Below are positions 48,905-57,946 of a DNA stretch of 64,000 nucleotides, piece after piece. The stretch covers positions 558,001-622,000 of the forward strand of contig NZ_VFPE01000001.1 of the NCBI RefSeq assembly GCF_006783905.1. Reading direction: 5' to 3'. A program made the translations under genes and the position numbers. Origin of the DNA: Microbacterium kyungheense (lineage in GTDB: Bacteria; Actinomycetota; Actinomycetes; Actinomycetales; Microbacteriaceae). The notes beneath the pieces were generated by a model that ran no database searches, was not told where the DNA came from, and saw only the letters and a program-made list of their open reading frames with translations. The first letter of the stretch is position 1. Each line of letters starts with the position of its first letter.

Positions 48905-50629
48905 CTACGAGCGATTCCGGCGGGCTTCGGCGCGTGTGACCGGCACCGCGCCGGTGAGCACGCGATCGGCCTCTTCGACCTGCTCGGCCATCGTCGGCAT
49001 CGGGGCGCCGACCTCGGCCTCGGCGAGCTCGATGGCGACGTTCTCGGCCTCTTCCTGCAGCTCCTGCGACGCCGACTTGGTCGACAGCCGCTTGTTCGGC
49101 AGGAACGCGATCGCGATGAGCGCGACCACCGCGAGCGGCACGGCGATCCAGAACACGTGCGCGATGCCGTCGGCGTACGAGGCCTCGATGATCACGCGGA
49201 TCGTCTCGGGCAGCTCGTCGACCTTGGGCACCGTGCCGCCGGACAGACCCTGCAGGGCGGTGACCTCTTCGGGCGTGGTGGGCACGAAGCCCTTGAAGCC
49301 GTCGGTGATGTTCGTGGCGACCTGCGTGGCCAGCAGCGAACCCATGACCGTCACGCCGATGGTGCCGGCGATCGAACGGAAGAAGTTCACGTTCGACGAC
49401 GCGGCGCCCAGCTGCGAAGCGGGGGTGTCGTTCTGCACGATGAGCGTCAGGTTCTGCATGACCATACCGAGGCCCGCGCCGAGCACGAAGATGAACACCG
49501 CCACCCAGACGAACGGGGTGTCGTAGTGCAGCGTCGTGAGCAGGTACGTGCCCGCGATGGTGAGCACCGAGCCGACGAGCATGAAGCCCTTCCAGCGACC
49601 GAACTTGCTGATCAGCGCGCCGATCGTGATCGAGGCGCCCATCTGGCCGATGATCATCGGGATCGTCATGAGACCCGACTCGGTCGGTGTGGCGCCACGC
49701 GCCAGCTGGAAGTACTGCGCCAGGAACACACTCGTCGCGAACATCGCGACACCGATCGCGAGCGATGCGATCACCGACAGCGCGAACGTGCGGTTCTTGA
49801 ACAGCGTCATCGGGACGATGGGCTCGGCCACGAAGAACTCGACGACGATGAAGGCGATGAGGGATGCCGCGGCCACGCCGATCATGACGAAGCTGGTGAC
49901 GGAGTCCCACTCGAAGCCGCCCGCGTCGGGCTTGCCGCCCAGCGTGATCCACACGAGGGTGAGCGCGACGCCGAGCGCCATGAGCACGGCACCGATGTAG
50001 TCGATCTTCACCGGACGCTTGGGTGTCTTGGGCAGGTGCAGCGTGAACTGCAGCAGCACCAGAGCGATGACGGCGAGCGGCACCGGCAGGAAGAAGTTGG
50101 CGCGCCAGCCCCACGCGTCGGTGATGACACCGCCGAGCAGCGGGCCGCCGATCGTGGCGACCGCCATGATGCCGCCGACGACGCCCATGTACTTGCCGCG
50201 CTCACGCGGCGAGATGATGAGGGCGACGACGATCATGACGAGCGACATCAGGCCGCCCGTGCCGATGCCCTGGATGACGCGGACGGCGATCAGCGTGCCG
50301 GCGTCCTGCGCGAAGCCTGAGATGGCGCTGCCCAGCACGAACAGCACGATCGAGATCTGCAGCAGCACCTTGCGGTTGACGAGGTCTGCGAGCTTGCCCC
50401 AGATGGGGGTGGTGACGGCCGTGGCCAGCAGGCTCGACGTGATGACCCACGTGTACGCCGACTGGTCGCCGCCGAGGTCGGCGACGATGAGCGGCATCGA
50501 GGTCGAGATCACGGTGCCCGAGAGCACGGCGACGAACATCGTGACGATGAGTCCCGAGAGCGCGACGAACACCTCGCGCGGGGTGCGCTCGGCGGTCGCC
50601 GGCGGATGCGTGTCGGAGAGTGTCGACAT
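48905..50629 (-). CDS. MFS drug exporter, EmrB/QacA (DHA2) type
   Basis: A 574-residue 14-helix exporter with a long charged C-terminal tail (ELQEEAENVAIELAEAEVGA). Marks: VAVLSGTVISTSMPLIVADL near residue 34, GKLADLVNRKVLLQI near 79 (motif A) and GGPLLGGVITDAWGWRANFF near 160 (motif C). ATG 50629 has GGAGGAAAACC ahead. Its promoter is overlapped by two MarR-type palindromes. Confidence 0.93.
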   Translation of the reverse strand: MSTLSDTHPPATAERTPREVFVALSGLIVTMFVAVLSGTVISTSMPLIVADLGGDQSAYTWVITSSLLATAVTTPIWGKLADLVNRKVLLQISIVLFVLGSAISGFAQDAGTLIAVRVIQGIGTGGLMSLVMIVVALIISPRERGKYMGVVGGIMAVATIGGPLLGGVITDAWGWRANFFLPVPLAVIALVLLQFTLHLPKTPKRPVKIDYIGAVLMALGVALTLVWITLGGKPDAGGFEWDSVTSFVMIGVAAASLIAFIVVEFFVAEPIVPMTLFKNRTFALSVIASLAIGVAMFATSVFLAQYFQLARGATPTESGLMTIPMIIGQMGASITIGALISKFGRWKGFMLVGSVLTIAGTYLLTTLHYDTPFVWVAVFIFVLGAGLGMVMQNLTLIVQNDTPASQLGAASSNVNFFRSIAGTIGVTVMGSLLATQVATNITDGFKGFVPTTPEEVTALQGLSGGTVPKVDELPETIRVIIEASYADGIAHVFWIAVPLAVVALIAIAFLPNKRLSTKSASQELQEEAENVAIELAEAEVGAPMPTMAEQVEEADRVLTGAVPVTRAEARRNRS

Positions 50630-50648
50630 GGTTTTCCTCCGAGTAGAA

Positions 50649-50695
50649 AGTTGATGACGGTCAACTATATACCAGATAGTTGACCTTGGTCAACT
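50649..50695. promoter_or_regulatory. Promoter with twin MarR operators
   Basis: A perfect AGTTGACC-TT-GGTCAACT palindrome lies at 50678-50695 and a near copy AGTTGATG-AC-GGTCAACT at 50649-50666, centres 29 bases apart. The - strand promoter TTGACC (50693-50688), 16-base spacer, TATATA (50671-50666) is sandwiched between and overlapped by both. Confidence 0.85.
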
Positions 50696-50743
50696 GTGGA
50701 CCGAGATCAACCATTTCGGAGGAGAGATGGCGCTGCCGGCGGC

Positions 50744-51283
50744 TCAGTGTCCTTCGTGCCCGACCACCGGCACGAAGCTGCCGTCGGGCTCGGTGGTGGC
50801 GGCATCCTGCGCCGACCCGAGAGCGGGAGTCACCAGCAACGCGACCACCGCCGCGGCCGCGATCAGGCCGGTCACGCCGCCACCGCGGCGGGAGGGATGC
50901 CGCAGACTCCAGCCGACGCCCGCGCCCGTTGCCGCGCTCAGGCCGATGAAGACGCCCACGGCCACGACACTCGTGCCCGTGGGGGTGGTCGCCAGCAGCG
51001 TCACGACCGACGCGATGCCGGCGAACACGCCCACGACCGCAGCACGCGGAGCGACCGTGCGCCCTCGCGCGAGGCACACGGCGCCCCACGCGAGGGCGAG
51101 CAGTCCGTGGGTCACGGCGGCGGCGCCGAGCGAGCGCGAGACCGTATCGGCCTGCACCCCCACGATCGCCCCCGCGCCGACCGCCGCACCCACGAGGCCG
51201 GCTCCCCACGCGCCGACCGCCACCCATGCCGGGGTGCGGTGAACCGCGCGCCCCGGCATGGATGCCCCCGTGGCCGTCGTCAC
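50744..51283 (-). CDS. Integral membrane protein (unknown)
   Basis: A 179-residue protein with about five hydrophobic helices (WVAVGAWGAGLVGAAVGAGA, THGLLALAWGAVCLA, VVGVFAGIASVVTLLAT, VVAVGVFIGLSAATGAG, VTGLIAAAAVVALLVTPALG) and a C-terminal GHEGH. GTG 51283 overlaps the DUF4383 stop as GTGA, so the two are co-translated. No family recognised. Confidence 0.75.
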   Translation of the reverse strand: MTTATGASMPGRAVHRTPAWVAVGAWGAGLVGAAVGAGAIVGVQADTVSRSLGAAAVTHGLLALAWGAVCLARGRTVAPRAAVVGVFAGIASVVTLLATTPTGTSVVAVGVFIGLSAATGAGVGWSLRHPSRRGGGVTGLIAAAAVVALLVTPALGSAQDAATTEPDGSFVPVVGHEGH

Positions 51284-51687
51284 GCGGTCGCCGTCTGCGG
51301 CGACCGCTCGGCGGCCAGTCCCACGCCCAGCAGCACGATCGCGCTCGCCAGGTGCAGGAAGTGGTCCGGCACATTGAGCGCCAGGATGTTGGCCGGTGTT
51401 CCCACCAGGAAGAATCCGACGATACCGAGCAGCAGATAGGCCGCACCCACGACGATGTTGACCGTCTTGGCCGCCCGGGCGCTGACCAGTCCGGCCGCCA
51501 GCAGTGCGCCGCCGATCAGCAGGTGCGCGATGTTGTGCAGCGGGTTGACGGCGAACACTCCCAGCAGTAGACCGCCCTCGGTCGCGAGGAATCCCACCCC
51601 GCCGGTCACCGCGAAGCCCAGCAGGCCGACGAGCAGATACACCGCGCCGAAGATCGTGGCGACGAGGCGGTTCGGTGAAGAGCGCAT
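51280..51687 (-). CDS. DUF4383 membrane protein
   Basis: A 135-residue protein with four helices and the DUF4383 pattern: RLVATIFGAVYLLVGLLGF at the start, FAVNPLHNIAHLLIGGALL near 45 and LNVPDHFLHLASAIVLLGVG near 104. ATG 51687 follows GAGAGG. The family is widespread in actinobacteria and has no known role. Confidence 0.88.
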   Translation of the reverse strand: MRSSPNRLVATIFGAVYLLVGLLGFAVTGGVGFLATEGGLLLGVFAVNPLHNIAHLLIGGALLAAGLVSARAAKTVNIVVGAAYLLLGIVGFFLVGTPANILALNVPDHFLHLASAIVLLGVGLAAERSPQTATA

Positions 51688-51777
51688 GGCAGACCTCTCT
51701 TTCGACAGTCCGCGATCTGCGGCTGTGACAGGTCTTCGACGCGGCCGGGAGATCGGATTGGATGCCGCCGGCCAGGC

Positions 51778-52740
51778 CTACTCCAGGGCCGCCAGCATCC
51801 TCACCAGCGCCTCGCGCATGGTGGACCGCGCCTCGTCCGGCAGGTCCACCGTGTACGGCACGCCCGCCGGGATCCACGCGAGGGCGTACATGACCTCGCG
51901 GAAGTCGCTGCCGCCCACCGGCCAGCTGGTGCGGCCCGGCTCCACGGACTGCGCGCCCTGCCCCCACGGGCCGAAGTACGCCCGCATGTCGTCGAGGCCG
52001 AGGTCCATGACCGCTGCGCCGGCGACCGCCTGCGGGCTCCATGACCGGGCGACCGCGATGAACTCGTCGACCTGTTCGGGCGTCACGTCCCGCGGCGTGA
52101 ACAGGACGCGCGTGTGCTCGAGGTCCGACAGACGGTCGACACGGAAGGTGCGCCAGTCGTCGCGCTCGATGTCCCAGCACAGCAGGTACCAGTGGCGCTC
52201 GGCGGGTGCGAGTGCGTGCGGCTCGACGCGGCGCTTCATGACCTCGCCCGACGCGGTCGTATAGGTGAGGCGCACGCGCTCGTGGTCGCGGGTCGCGAGC
52301 GCGAGCTCGCCGAGCATCTCGCTCGACACGGCCGCGCCCGACCGGATGCCCGTCGGCTGCACCGTCTCGGCCAGGGCGTTGACGCGCCGCCGCAGCGCCG
52401 CGGGCAGCACCTGCTCGAGCTTCGCGAGCGCGGTCACCGTCGTCTCGGCGCCGCTCAGGAGTCGCCCGGATGCCGCCACCCGCAGCCCGATCGCCATCGC
52501 GACCGCCTCGTCGTCGGTGAGCAGCAGGGGCGGCACGGCGCTCCCGGCCTCCAGCCGGTACCCGCCCGCGGCGCCCGGTGTCGACTCGATGCGGTAGCCC
52601 AGTTCGCGCAGCCGCTCGACGTCGCGGCGCACCGTCCGCTCGGTCACTCCCAGCCGCCCGGCGAGCTCGGTGCCCGGCCAATGCCGATGGGTCTGCAGCA
52701 GGTTCAGCAGCGAGAGGGCGCGGGTCGTCGTGTCGGACAT
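51778..52740 (-). CDS. HTH_11/WYL-domain transcriptional regulator (YafY-like)
   Basis: A 320-residue regulator: HTH GTELAGRLGVTERTVRRDVERL at residues about 23-44, then a WYL region with VRLTYTTASGEVMKRRVEPHAL, RHWYLLCWDIERDDWRTFRVDRL near 195 and a WCX-like C-terminal domain. It is divergent from the DrrAB exporter across 61 bases and may control it. WYL domains are thought to sense ligands, often nucleic acid-derived. Confidence 0.9.
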   Translation of the reverse strand: MSDTTTRALSLLNLLQTHRHWPGTELAGRLGVTERTVRRDVERLRELGYRIESTPGAAGGYRLEAGSAVPPLLLTDDEAVAMAIGLRVAASGRLLSGAETTVTALAKLEQVLPAALRRRVNALAETVQPTGIRSGAAVSSEMLGELALATRDHERVRLTYTTASGEVMKRRVEPHALAPAERHWYLLCWDIERDDWRTFRVDRLSDLEHTRVLFTPRDVTPEQVDEFIAVARSWSPQAVAGAAVMDLGLDDMRAYFGPWGQGAQSVEPGRTSWPVGGSDFREVMYALAWIPAGVPYTVDLPDEARSTMREALVRMLAALE

Positions 52741-52801
52741 GCGAAAAGAATCTCATGCATCCAGGACAGGATCCGTCCGCATTGGTTCCTAGCGTGGCGA
52801 C

Positions 52802-53848
52802 ATGGCGAACCAACCGATCATCGAGGCGCGGGAGCTCACCAAGCGCTTCACCGTCAAGGGCAAGACCGTCGAGGCGGTCACCGATCTCAGATTCCAGGTG
52901 GCGCGCGGCGAGCTCGTCGCGTTCCTGGGACCCAACGGTGCGGGCAAATCCACCAGCCTGCGCATGCTCACCACCCTCATCCCGCCGACCTCGGGCACCG
53001 CGAACGTGGTCGGCTTCGACATCCTGGACCGACCCGCCGACGTGCGCGCCCGCATCGGCTACGTCGGGCAGCTCACGAGCGGCAGCTTCTCGCAGCGTGC
53101 CCGCGACGAGCTGCTCAGTCAGGGCGCGTTCTACGGCATGTCGAAGTCCGCCGCGAAGAAGAGGGCGGACGAGCTCATTGAGTCGCTCGATCTGTCGGGC
53201 TTCGCGACGCGCTCCGTACAGCAGCTGTCGGGCGGGCAGAAGCGGCGGCTCGACATCGCGCTCGGCCTCATGCATGCGCCGCCGCTGCTGTTCCTCGACG
53301 AGCCGTCGACGGGCCTGGACCCCCAGAGCCGCGCCAATCTGTGGCAGCACATCCTCGAACTCCGCCGCAGCCACGGCACGACGGTGTTCCTCACGACGCA
53401 TTACCTCGAAGAGGCGGACCGCTACGCCGAGCGGGTCATGGTCATGGACCGCGGCCGGGTCATCGCCGACGACACCGCCGCAAGGCTGAAGGCGGAGCTC
53501 GCGGGCGACGTCCTGACCTTCGGCTTCGAGAGCGAGGCGGAGGCCGCCGCCGCCGTCCCCGTGGTGCAGCGGCTGGCGGCGCGCGAGGTCGCCCGGGATG
53601 CGGCATCCATCGCGGTCACTGCTTCGGAGGGAGACGCCCTGCTGCCCGCGGCCGTGCGCGCGCTCGACGCCGAAGGGCTCACGGTGCGCACCGCGACGGG
53701 CGTGCCCCCGACGCTCGACGATGTGTTCCTCGCGCTCACCGGGCGCACGCTGCGCGAGGCGGGCGAGGGGCAGTCAGAAGGAGATGAGGATGCCGGGCGC
53801 CCGGCATCCGCCGACGAAGCAGTGCTCACGACAGGAGTGGAACGATGA
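52802..53848 (+). CDS. DrrA-type ABC transporter ATP-binding protein
   Basis: A 348-residue ATPase of the daunorubicin-resistance family. Walker A GPNGAGKST near residue 42, signature LSGGQKRRLDIALGL near 143, Walker B LLFLDEPSTGLD near 161 and switch His in VFLTTHYLEEADRYAERV near 197. The C-terminal DrrA extension ends TLDDVFLALTGRTLREAGEG. ATG 52802 has only a weak ribosome site. It overlaps the permease gene by ATGA. Confidence 0.93.
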   Translation: MANQPIIEARELTKRFTVKGKTVEAVTDLRFQVARGELVAFLGPNGAGKSTSLRMLTTLIPPTSGTANVVGFDILDRPADVRARIGYVGQLTSGSFSQRARDELLSQGAFYGMSKSAAKKRADELIESLDLSGFATRSVQQLSGGQKRRLDIALGLMHAPPLLFLDEPSTGLDPQSRANLWQHILELRRSHGTTVFLTTHYLEEADRYAERVMVMDRGRVIADDTAARLKAELAGDVLTFGFESEAEAAAAVPVVQRLAAREVARDAASIAVTASEGDALLPAAVRALDAEGLTVRTATGVPPTLDDVFLALTGRTLREAGEGQSEGDEDAGRPASADEAVLTTGVER

Positions 53849-54627
53849 CCGTGCAGACCGACACCGCCGTGCGCCCCAACGCCGCGCGCGACACCTGGAA
53901 CGTCCTCACCCGCGAGCTGAAGCCGGTCGTGCGCGATCCCTTCACGCTGATCTTCAGCCTGGTGCAGCCGCTCGTCTTCCTGGGGCTGTTCGCGCCGCTG
54001 CTCGTCGGCTCGTCGGGGGCGCCGGTGGGCGAGACGCTGCAGTGGTTCGTGCCGGGCGTGCTCGTGATGATCGTGCTGTTCGGCACCGGTGCGACCGGCT
54101 CGAACCTGCAGTACGAGATGATGACCGGCTCGCACGAGCGCACGCTCGTCGCGCCGCTCGGGCGCTCGTCGCTGCTCGTCGGCCGCGCGCTGAAAGAGAT
54201 CGCGCCGATCGTGGTGCAGGCGCTCGTCATCGTGCTGATCGCCTGGCCGTTCGGCTTCACGATCAACGTGCCGGGGCTCGTCATCGGGCTCGCGCTGCTG
54301 GCGGTCTTCGGCATCGGGCTCGGCGCGCTGTCGTACACGCTCGCGCTCAAGACCAAGGACCGCGAGTGGCTGTTCTGGGGTGTGCAGCAGACGCTGATCT
54401 TTCCCCTGCTGATCCTGTCGGGCATGCTGCTGCCTCTCGACGGGGGGCCGGCGTGGATGCGCGCGGTCTCGACGGTCAACCCCGTGAACTGGGTCGTGCA
54501 GGCCGAGCGCGCCCTCTTCGCCGGTGACCTCGGCGACATCACGGTGCTGTGGGGCTGGATCGCCGCGGTCGTGCTGGCGGCGCTGGGTCTGGCCGTCGGC
54601 ATCCGCGCGATGCGCAAGAGCAGCTGA
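53845..54627 (+). CDS. DrrB-type ABC-2 permease
   Basis: A 260-residue permease with six helices and the conserved loop MTGSHERTLVAPLGRSSLLVGR near residue 92, followed by LSGMLLPLDGGPAWMRAVSTVNPVNWVVQAER near 192, the ABC-2 signature. ATG 53845 overlaps the ATPase stop. It should form the export channel with the ATPase. It ends three bases from the convergent GGDEF gene. Confidence 0.93.
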   Translation: MTVQTDTAVRPNAARDTWNVLTRELKPVVRDPFTLIFSLVQPLVFLGLFAPLLVGSSGAPVGETLQWFVPGVLVMIVLFGTGATGSNLQYEMMTGSHERTLVAPLGRSSLLVGRALKEIAPIVVQALVIVLIAWPFGFTINVPGLVIGLALLAVFGIGLGALSYTLALKTKDREWLFWGVQQTLIFPLLILSGMLLPLDGGPAWMRAVSTVNPVNWVVQAERALFAGDLGDITVLWGWIAAVVLAALGLAVGIRAMRKSS

Positions 54628-54630
54628 GGC

Positions 54631-56010
54631 TCAGGCGGCGGCCGGCTCCATGCCGGCGACGGCGACAACCCGGTCGCCGCCGGCCATCTTCGCCGCGTAC
54701 ATGGCGTGATCGGCGGCGCGGATGAGCTGGTCCATGACCGGGGCGCCGTCGTTGCCGACGGTGATGAGACCGACGCTCGCCGTGATCGACAGGTCTGGCG
54801 GCAGCTCGTCGTACGGCTCGGCGACGGCGGCGCGGATGCGGTCCGCCAGCGCGGCGCCATCGATGCTGTCGACAGCGGCGACCGCGATGAACTCGTCGCC
54901 GCCGAAGCGCCCGAGGACGTCGCTCTCGCGGATGGTGCGACGCAGGCGCAGCCCGATCTCGCGCAGCAGCGCGTCGCCGGCCGCGTGGCCCAGCAGGTCG
55001 TTGACGGCCTTGAACCCGTCGAGGTCGATGAAGATGACGCTCAGCGCCGTGAACCCCTGCAGCAGGGTGCGCGTGACGTCCTCTTCGATCAGGCGCCGGT
55101 TCGGCAGCCCGGTCACCTCGTCGTGCATGGCCGCGCGGCGCAGCGTGTCTTCGAGCCTGATGCGCGCGATCGCCTGTGCGGCCTGGTTGGACAGGGCTTC
55201 GGCGAGCGGGACGGCCTCTTCGTCGAACTCGCGCGGGTGGTCGAAGTAGCAGACCATCGAGCCGACCGCATCGCCGTGCGATCTCATCGGCGAGGCGATC
55301 GCCGCGTGCACGCCCCCGGCCCGGTAGGCCTCGCGCATGCCGACACCGGGCACATACGACTCCGCGTCGTCGGGCGAGCGGATGATCACGACCTGGCCGC
55401 CGAGCATCGTCGCCGTGCCGGTGGCAGGCAGCGTGGCAGGCCAGTGCGCGGCGAGCGGGTTCACCCCCGCGCTCTGGGAGAGCCCGTCGGGCCCGCCGAG
55501 GTGCACGCTCACCGCGCTGGCGGCGAACGCCCGCTGGGCGACATCCACGAGCAGCTCCGCCGCGTCGAGCTCGGATCGGACGTTGCCGAAGCCGACGGCG
55601 GCGTTCAGCAGGATCTGCAGTCGCTGCCGGCCGCGCTCGGTCTTCGCCTCGGCGCCCTGGAACCCGAGGTTGAAGGCGGACCGCGCCGACACGTCGTAGA
55701 CGGCGATGCGCTCCACTCCGCAGTCGTCCACGCCGAAGGAGCCGACGACCACGGGCCGGACCACTCCCGACGTGCCGTGCAGCGTGGCATCGGTGGGGCG
55801 GTCTCCGGCGCTGTCAGCGAGCGGCATGCGCAGCGTCAGCAACGTCTCCAGCGGTCGCCCGACGACCTCGTCACGGTCGCAGTTGAGCCACGTGAGCACC
55901 TGGGCGTTGGCGTCGACGATCATCGACGCGCGGTCGATGCTGATCAGCCCGCAGGTCGCGAGGCCTAGCATGGGGTGCTCGCGGTGTGCGGGGTCGACAG
56001 GAAGCGGCAT
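54631..56010 (-). CDS. Diguanylate cyclase with PAS and GAF domains
   Basis: A 459-residue soluble cyclic-di-GMP synthase. A PAS-like domain covers about 15-115 (GLISIDRASMIVDANAQVL), a GAF domain about 150-280, and GGDEF about 290-450. The active site is RFGGDEFIAV near residue 370, with metal Asp in FIDLDGFKAVNDLLGH. RESD, five residues before GGDEF, is an intact RxxD inhibitory site, so the product should be feedback-inhibited. It makes c-di-GMP from GTP, regulated by whatever the PAS and GAF domains bind. Confidence 0.92.
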   Translation of the reverse strand: MPLPVDPAHREHPMLGLATCGLISIDRASMIVDANAQVLTWLNCDRDEVVGRPLETLLTLRMPLADSAGDRPTDATLHGTSGVVRPVVVGSFGVDDCGVERIAVYDVSARSAFNLGFQGAEAKTERGRQRLQILLNAAVGFGNVRSELDAAELLVDVAQRAFAASAVSVHLGGPDGLSQSAGVNPLAAHWPATLPATGTATMLGGQVVIIRSPDDAESYVPGVGMREAYRAGGVHAAIASPMRSHGDAVGSMVCYFDHPREFDEEAVPLAEALSNQAAQAIARIRLEDTLRRAAMHDEVTGLPNRRLIEEDVTRTLLQGFTALSVIFIDLDGFKAVNDLLGHAAGDALLREIGLRLRRTIRESDVLGRFGGDEFIAVAAVDSIDGAALADRIRAAVAEPYDELPPDLSITASVGLITVGNDGAPVMDQLIRAADHAMYAAKMAGGDRVVAVAGMEPAAA

Positions 56011-56121
56011 CCGATCGGAGCCTTTCCGTTGGTCACGATTGCCTCCCGGCTTCTTCGCCGACGCCCGGGGGTTGGCGAGCGGCGAACCGTGCCGCGTCGG
56101 CGAGTGGATCCCACTCTACCC

Positions 56122-56175
56122 GACTATTTAGAAATATTAGATAAATCTACTAAATACTCGCAGTCTGAGATATTC
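56122..56175. promoter_or_regulatory. AT-rich divergent promoter/operator region
   Basis: A strikingly AT-rich stretch (TATTTAGA at 56125, ATATTAGATAAATC, TACTAAATA at 56148) between the GGDEF and MarR genes. TATTTAG and CTAAATA are inverted copies. GATATTCT near 56168 may be the -10 of the MarR gene. Confidence 0.5.
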
Positions 56176-56206
56176 TGGCGGCGGGCTACTAGGAAAGAAT
56201 GACGGG

Positions 56207-56647
56207 ATGGCGAACGACTCACCGGCGCTGACACTCGGGCAGGCGCTGCGCCAGTACCTCGACGCGCGCAATGCCGCGATGGTGACCGCGCGCGCCAGCC
56301 TCGGCATCAGCGACATCGATGCCCGGGCGCTCCTGTTCGTCGTCGGCAATCCCGGAACGCGACCCACCGCCCTGCGGGAGTATCTCGGGATCACCTCCGC
56401 CGGCGTGACCACCCTCATCGACCGGCTGGTCGGTCGCTCGCTCGTGCGACGCGACGTGGATCCCACCGACCGGCGGGTCAACCGCATCACCGCGACGATC
56501 GACATCGCCGACGATCCGTGGTCGGCGCTCAACCGGTTCGACGACGACTTCGACGTCGCGGTCGGCGCTGCCGATCAGGCGCGGGTCGGCGACTCGGTCG
56601 CGCTGCTGGCGTCACTGACGGCGGCGACGGTGGGCGCGCGGCCCTGA
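56207..56647 (+). CDS. MarR-family transcriptional regulator
   Basis: A 146-residue regulator. Winged helix: PTALREYLGITSAGVTTLIDRLVGRSLVRRDVDPTDRRVNRIT at residues about 51-93, the best-conserved MarR region. AGGAAAG precedes ATG 56207. Its divergent neighbour is the diguanylate cyclase, with an AT-rich dyad between, so it may control c-di-GMP synthesis. Confidence 0.88.
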   Translation: MANDSPALTLGQALRQYLDARNAAMVTARASLGISDIDARALLFVVGNPGTRPTALREYLGITSAGVTTLIDRLVGRSLVRRDVDPTDRRVNRITATIDIADDPWSALNRFDDDFDVAVGAADQARVGDSVALLASLTAATVGARP

Positions 56648-56654
56648 CAGTCGT

Positions 56655-56999
56655 TCAGGCGACGTCGGTGCCCTCATAAGTCCGGGACTTCTCTTCGAGG
56701 AACGCGCACAGCTCCGAGACGGCGGCCAGCTCTGCAGACAGCTCGAGCAGGCCGGGGGCGTCGAGGACGACGCTCTCTTCGCGGGGCTCCATCGTCGCGA
56801 CCCACCCGCCCGCGTCCTGGGTGGCGGGCTGGATGAAGACCACCGTCGAGGCGTGATCCAGCCGGAAGGTCACCAGACCGGTGTTCGCACCGTCGTCGCC
56901 GTCCTGCACCATGACACGTGCGGCCTCGGCTCCCGCGCTTCCCTGCGCGCGGTACTCGGCGAGCCAAGACTCCAACGTCTCCAGACTTCGAAACGCCAT
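56655..56999 (-). CDS. Hypothetical protein (114 residues)
   Basis: Starts MAFRSLETLESWLAEYRAQG at ATG 56999, with AGGAGG upstream; longer readings reaching 57098 are rejected. The middle has VMVQDGDDGANTGLVTFRLDHASTVV-type beta strands and the end is helical (ELSAELAAVSELCAFLEEK). It lies between the MarR gene and the EAL gene. No family is recognised. Confidence 0.75.
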   Translation of the reverse strand: MAFRSLETLESWLAEYRAQGSAGAEAARVMVQDGDDGANTGLVTFRLDHASTVVFIQPATQDAGGWVATMEPREESVVLDAPGLLELSAELAAVSELCAFLEEKSRTYEGTDVA

Positions 57000-57181
57000 C
57001 GCCACCCTCCTGCTAGCTCTGCGATGGCAAAAGTATAGGGAGACGCCTCCCCGATCCTCGAGAGCGGCCTCGGGGGAGGTTCTCGGGGCCTCGCCCACGC
57101 TCTCCGGGAGCGGACTGTAGCCGATCGTCGCCTCTCACGTCGGGACTTGCGTGGCGGCATCCCGCGAGGCTGACTTGAGGG

Positions 57182-57928
57182 ATGCCCCTCACCGAAGACC
57201 TCGCGGACGACCTGGCCGCAGCGGTCCGCAGTCCCGAGATCTTCGCCGTCTACCAGCCGCAGGTGTCGCTGGAGAGCGGGTCGATCGTGGCGGCCGAGGC
57301 GCTCTGTCGATGGCGGCACCCGCGCCTCGGCGACATCGATCCCGTGACGATGATCGACGTCGCCGAGCGCACCGGCACGATCCACGAGTTGGGGCGGAGG
57401 ATGCTGGACGAGTGCCTCGACACGCTTGACGAGTGGCGCGCGATGGGCCGGACCTGGGCGGTGACCGTCAACGTCTCGCCGGTGCAGTTCGAGGACGATT
57501 CCTTCTGCGCCCACGTCGCCGCGGAGTTCGCGCGGCGCGCGTGCCCCCCGGGGTCGCTCGTGTTCGAGCTCTCGCACGACAGCCCCTCGATCGACGACCG
57601 CTCGGTGCTGCCGCAGCTGCGCATGCTCCGTGACCGCGGGGTCGAGATCTCACTGGGCGACTACGGCGCGGAGGCGCCGACGCGCGAACGGCTGGGGCGT
57701 CTGCCGCTCACCGAGGTGAAGATCCCGGGATACCGGGTACGCGCGGTGGAGTCCGGAACACGCTCATCGCTGCACGACGAGGTTGAGCGCGCACACGCCG
57801 ACGGACTGCGGGTGGTGGCCGAGGGGATCGAGACGCTCACCCACCTCGACATCGCCGTGCAGCTGGGCTGCGACCGGGCCCAGGGGTTCCTCATCCGCGA
57901 GCCGGACGCCGAGATCGTGTTTCCGTAG
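57182..57928 (+). CDS. EAL-domain protein, probably catalytically inactive
   Basis: A 248-residue stand-alone EAL domain. Retained: AEALCRW (the EAL Glu) near residue 36, VNVSP (Asn) near 96, EVKIP (Lys) near 180, VVAEGIET (Glu) near 216 and RAQGFLI (Gln). Changed: the DDFGTG loop is GDYGAE near 160, so the first metal-binding Asp is Gly and the loop is altered; FELTE reads FELSHDS. It most likely binds c-di-GMP or another protein instead of cleaving c-di-GMP. The start MPLTEDLADD is at ATG 57182. Confidence 0.85.
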   Translation: MPLTEDLADDLAAAVRSPEIFAVYQPQVSLESGSIVAAEALCRWRHPRLGDIDPVTMIDVAERTGTIHELGRRMLDECLDTLDEWRAMGRTWAVTVNVSPVQFEDDSFCAHVAAEFARRACPPGSLVFELSHDSPSIDDRSVLPQLRMLRDRGVEISLGDYGAEAPTRERLGRLPLTEVKIPGYRVRAVESGTRSSLHDEVERAHADGLRVVAEGIETLTHLDIAVQLGCDRAQGFLIREPDAEIVFP

Positions 57929-57946
57929 ACGCCGGTGGTCCCCCTC

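Noticed and set aside
50744..53401. An 885-residue - strand frame spanning three genes
   Set aside because: Only its last 179 residues are a plausible gene, beginning at the GTGA junction; the rest is antisense to DrrA or out of frame with the WYL and DUF4383 genes.
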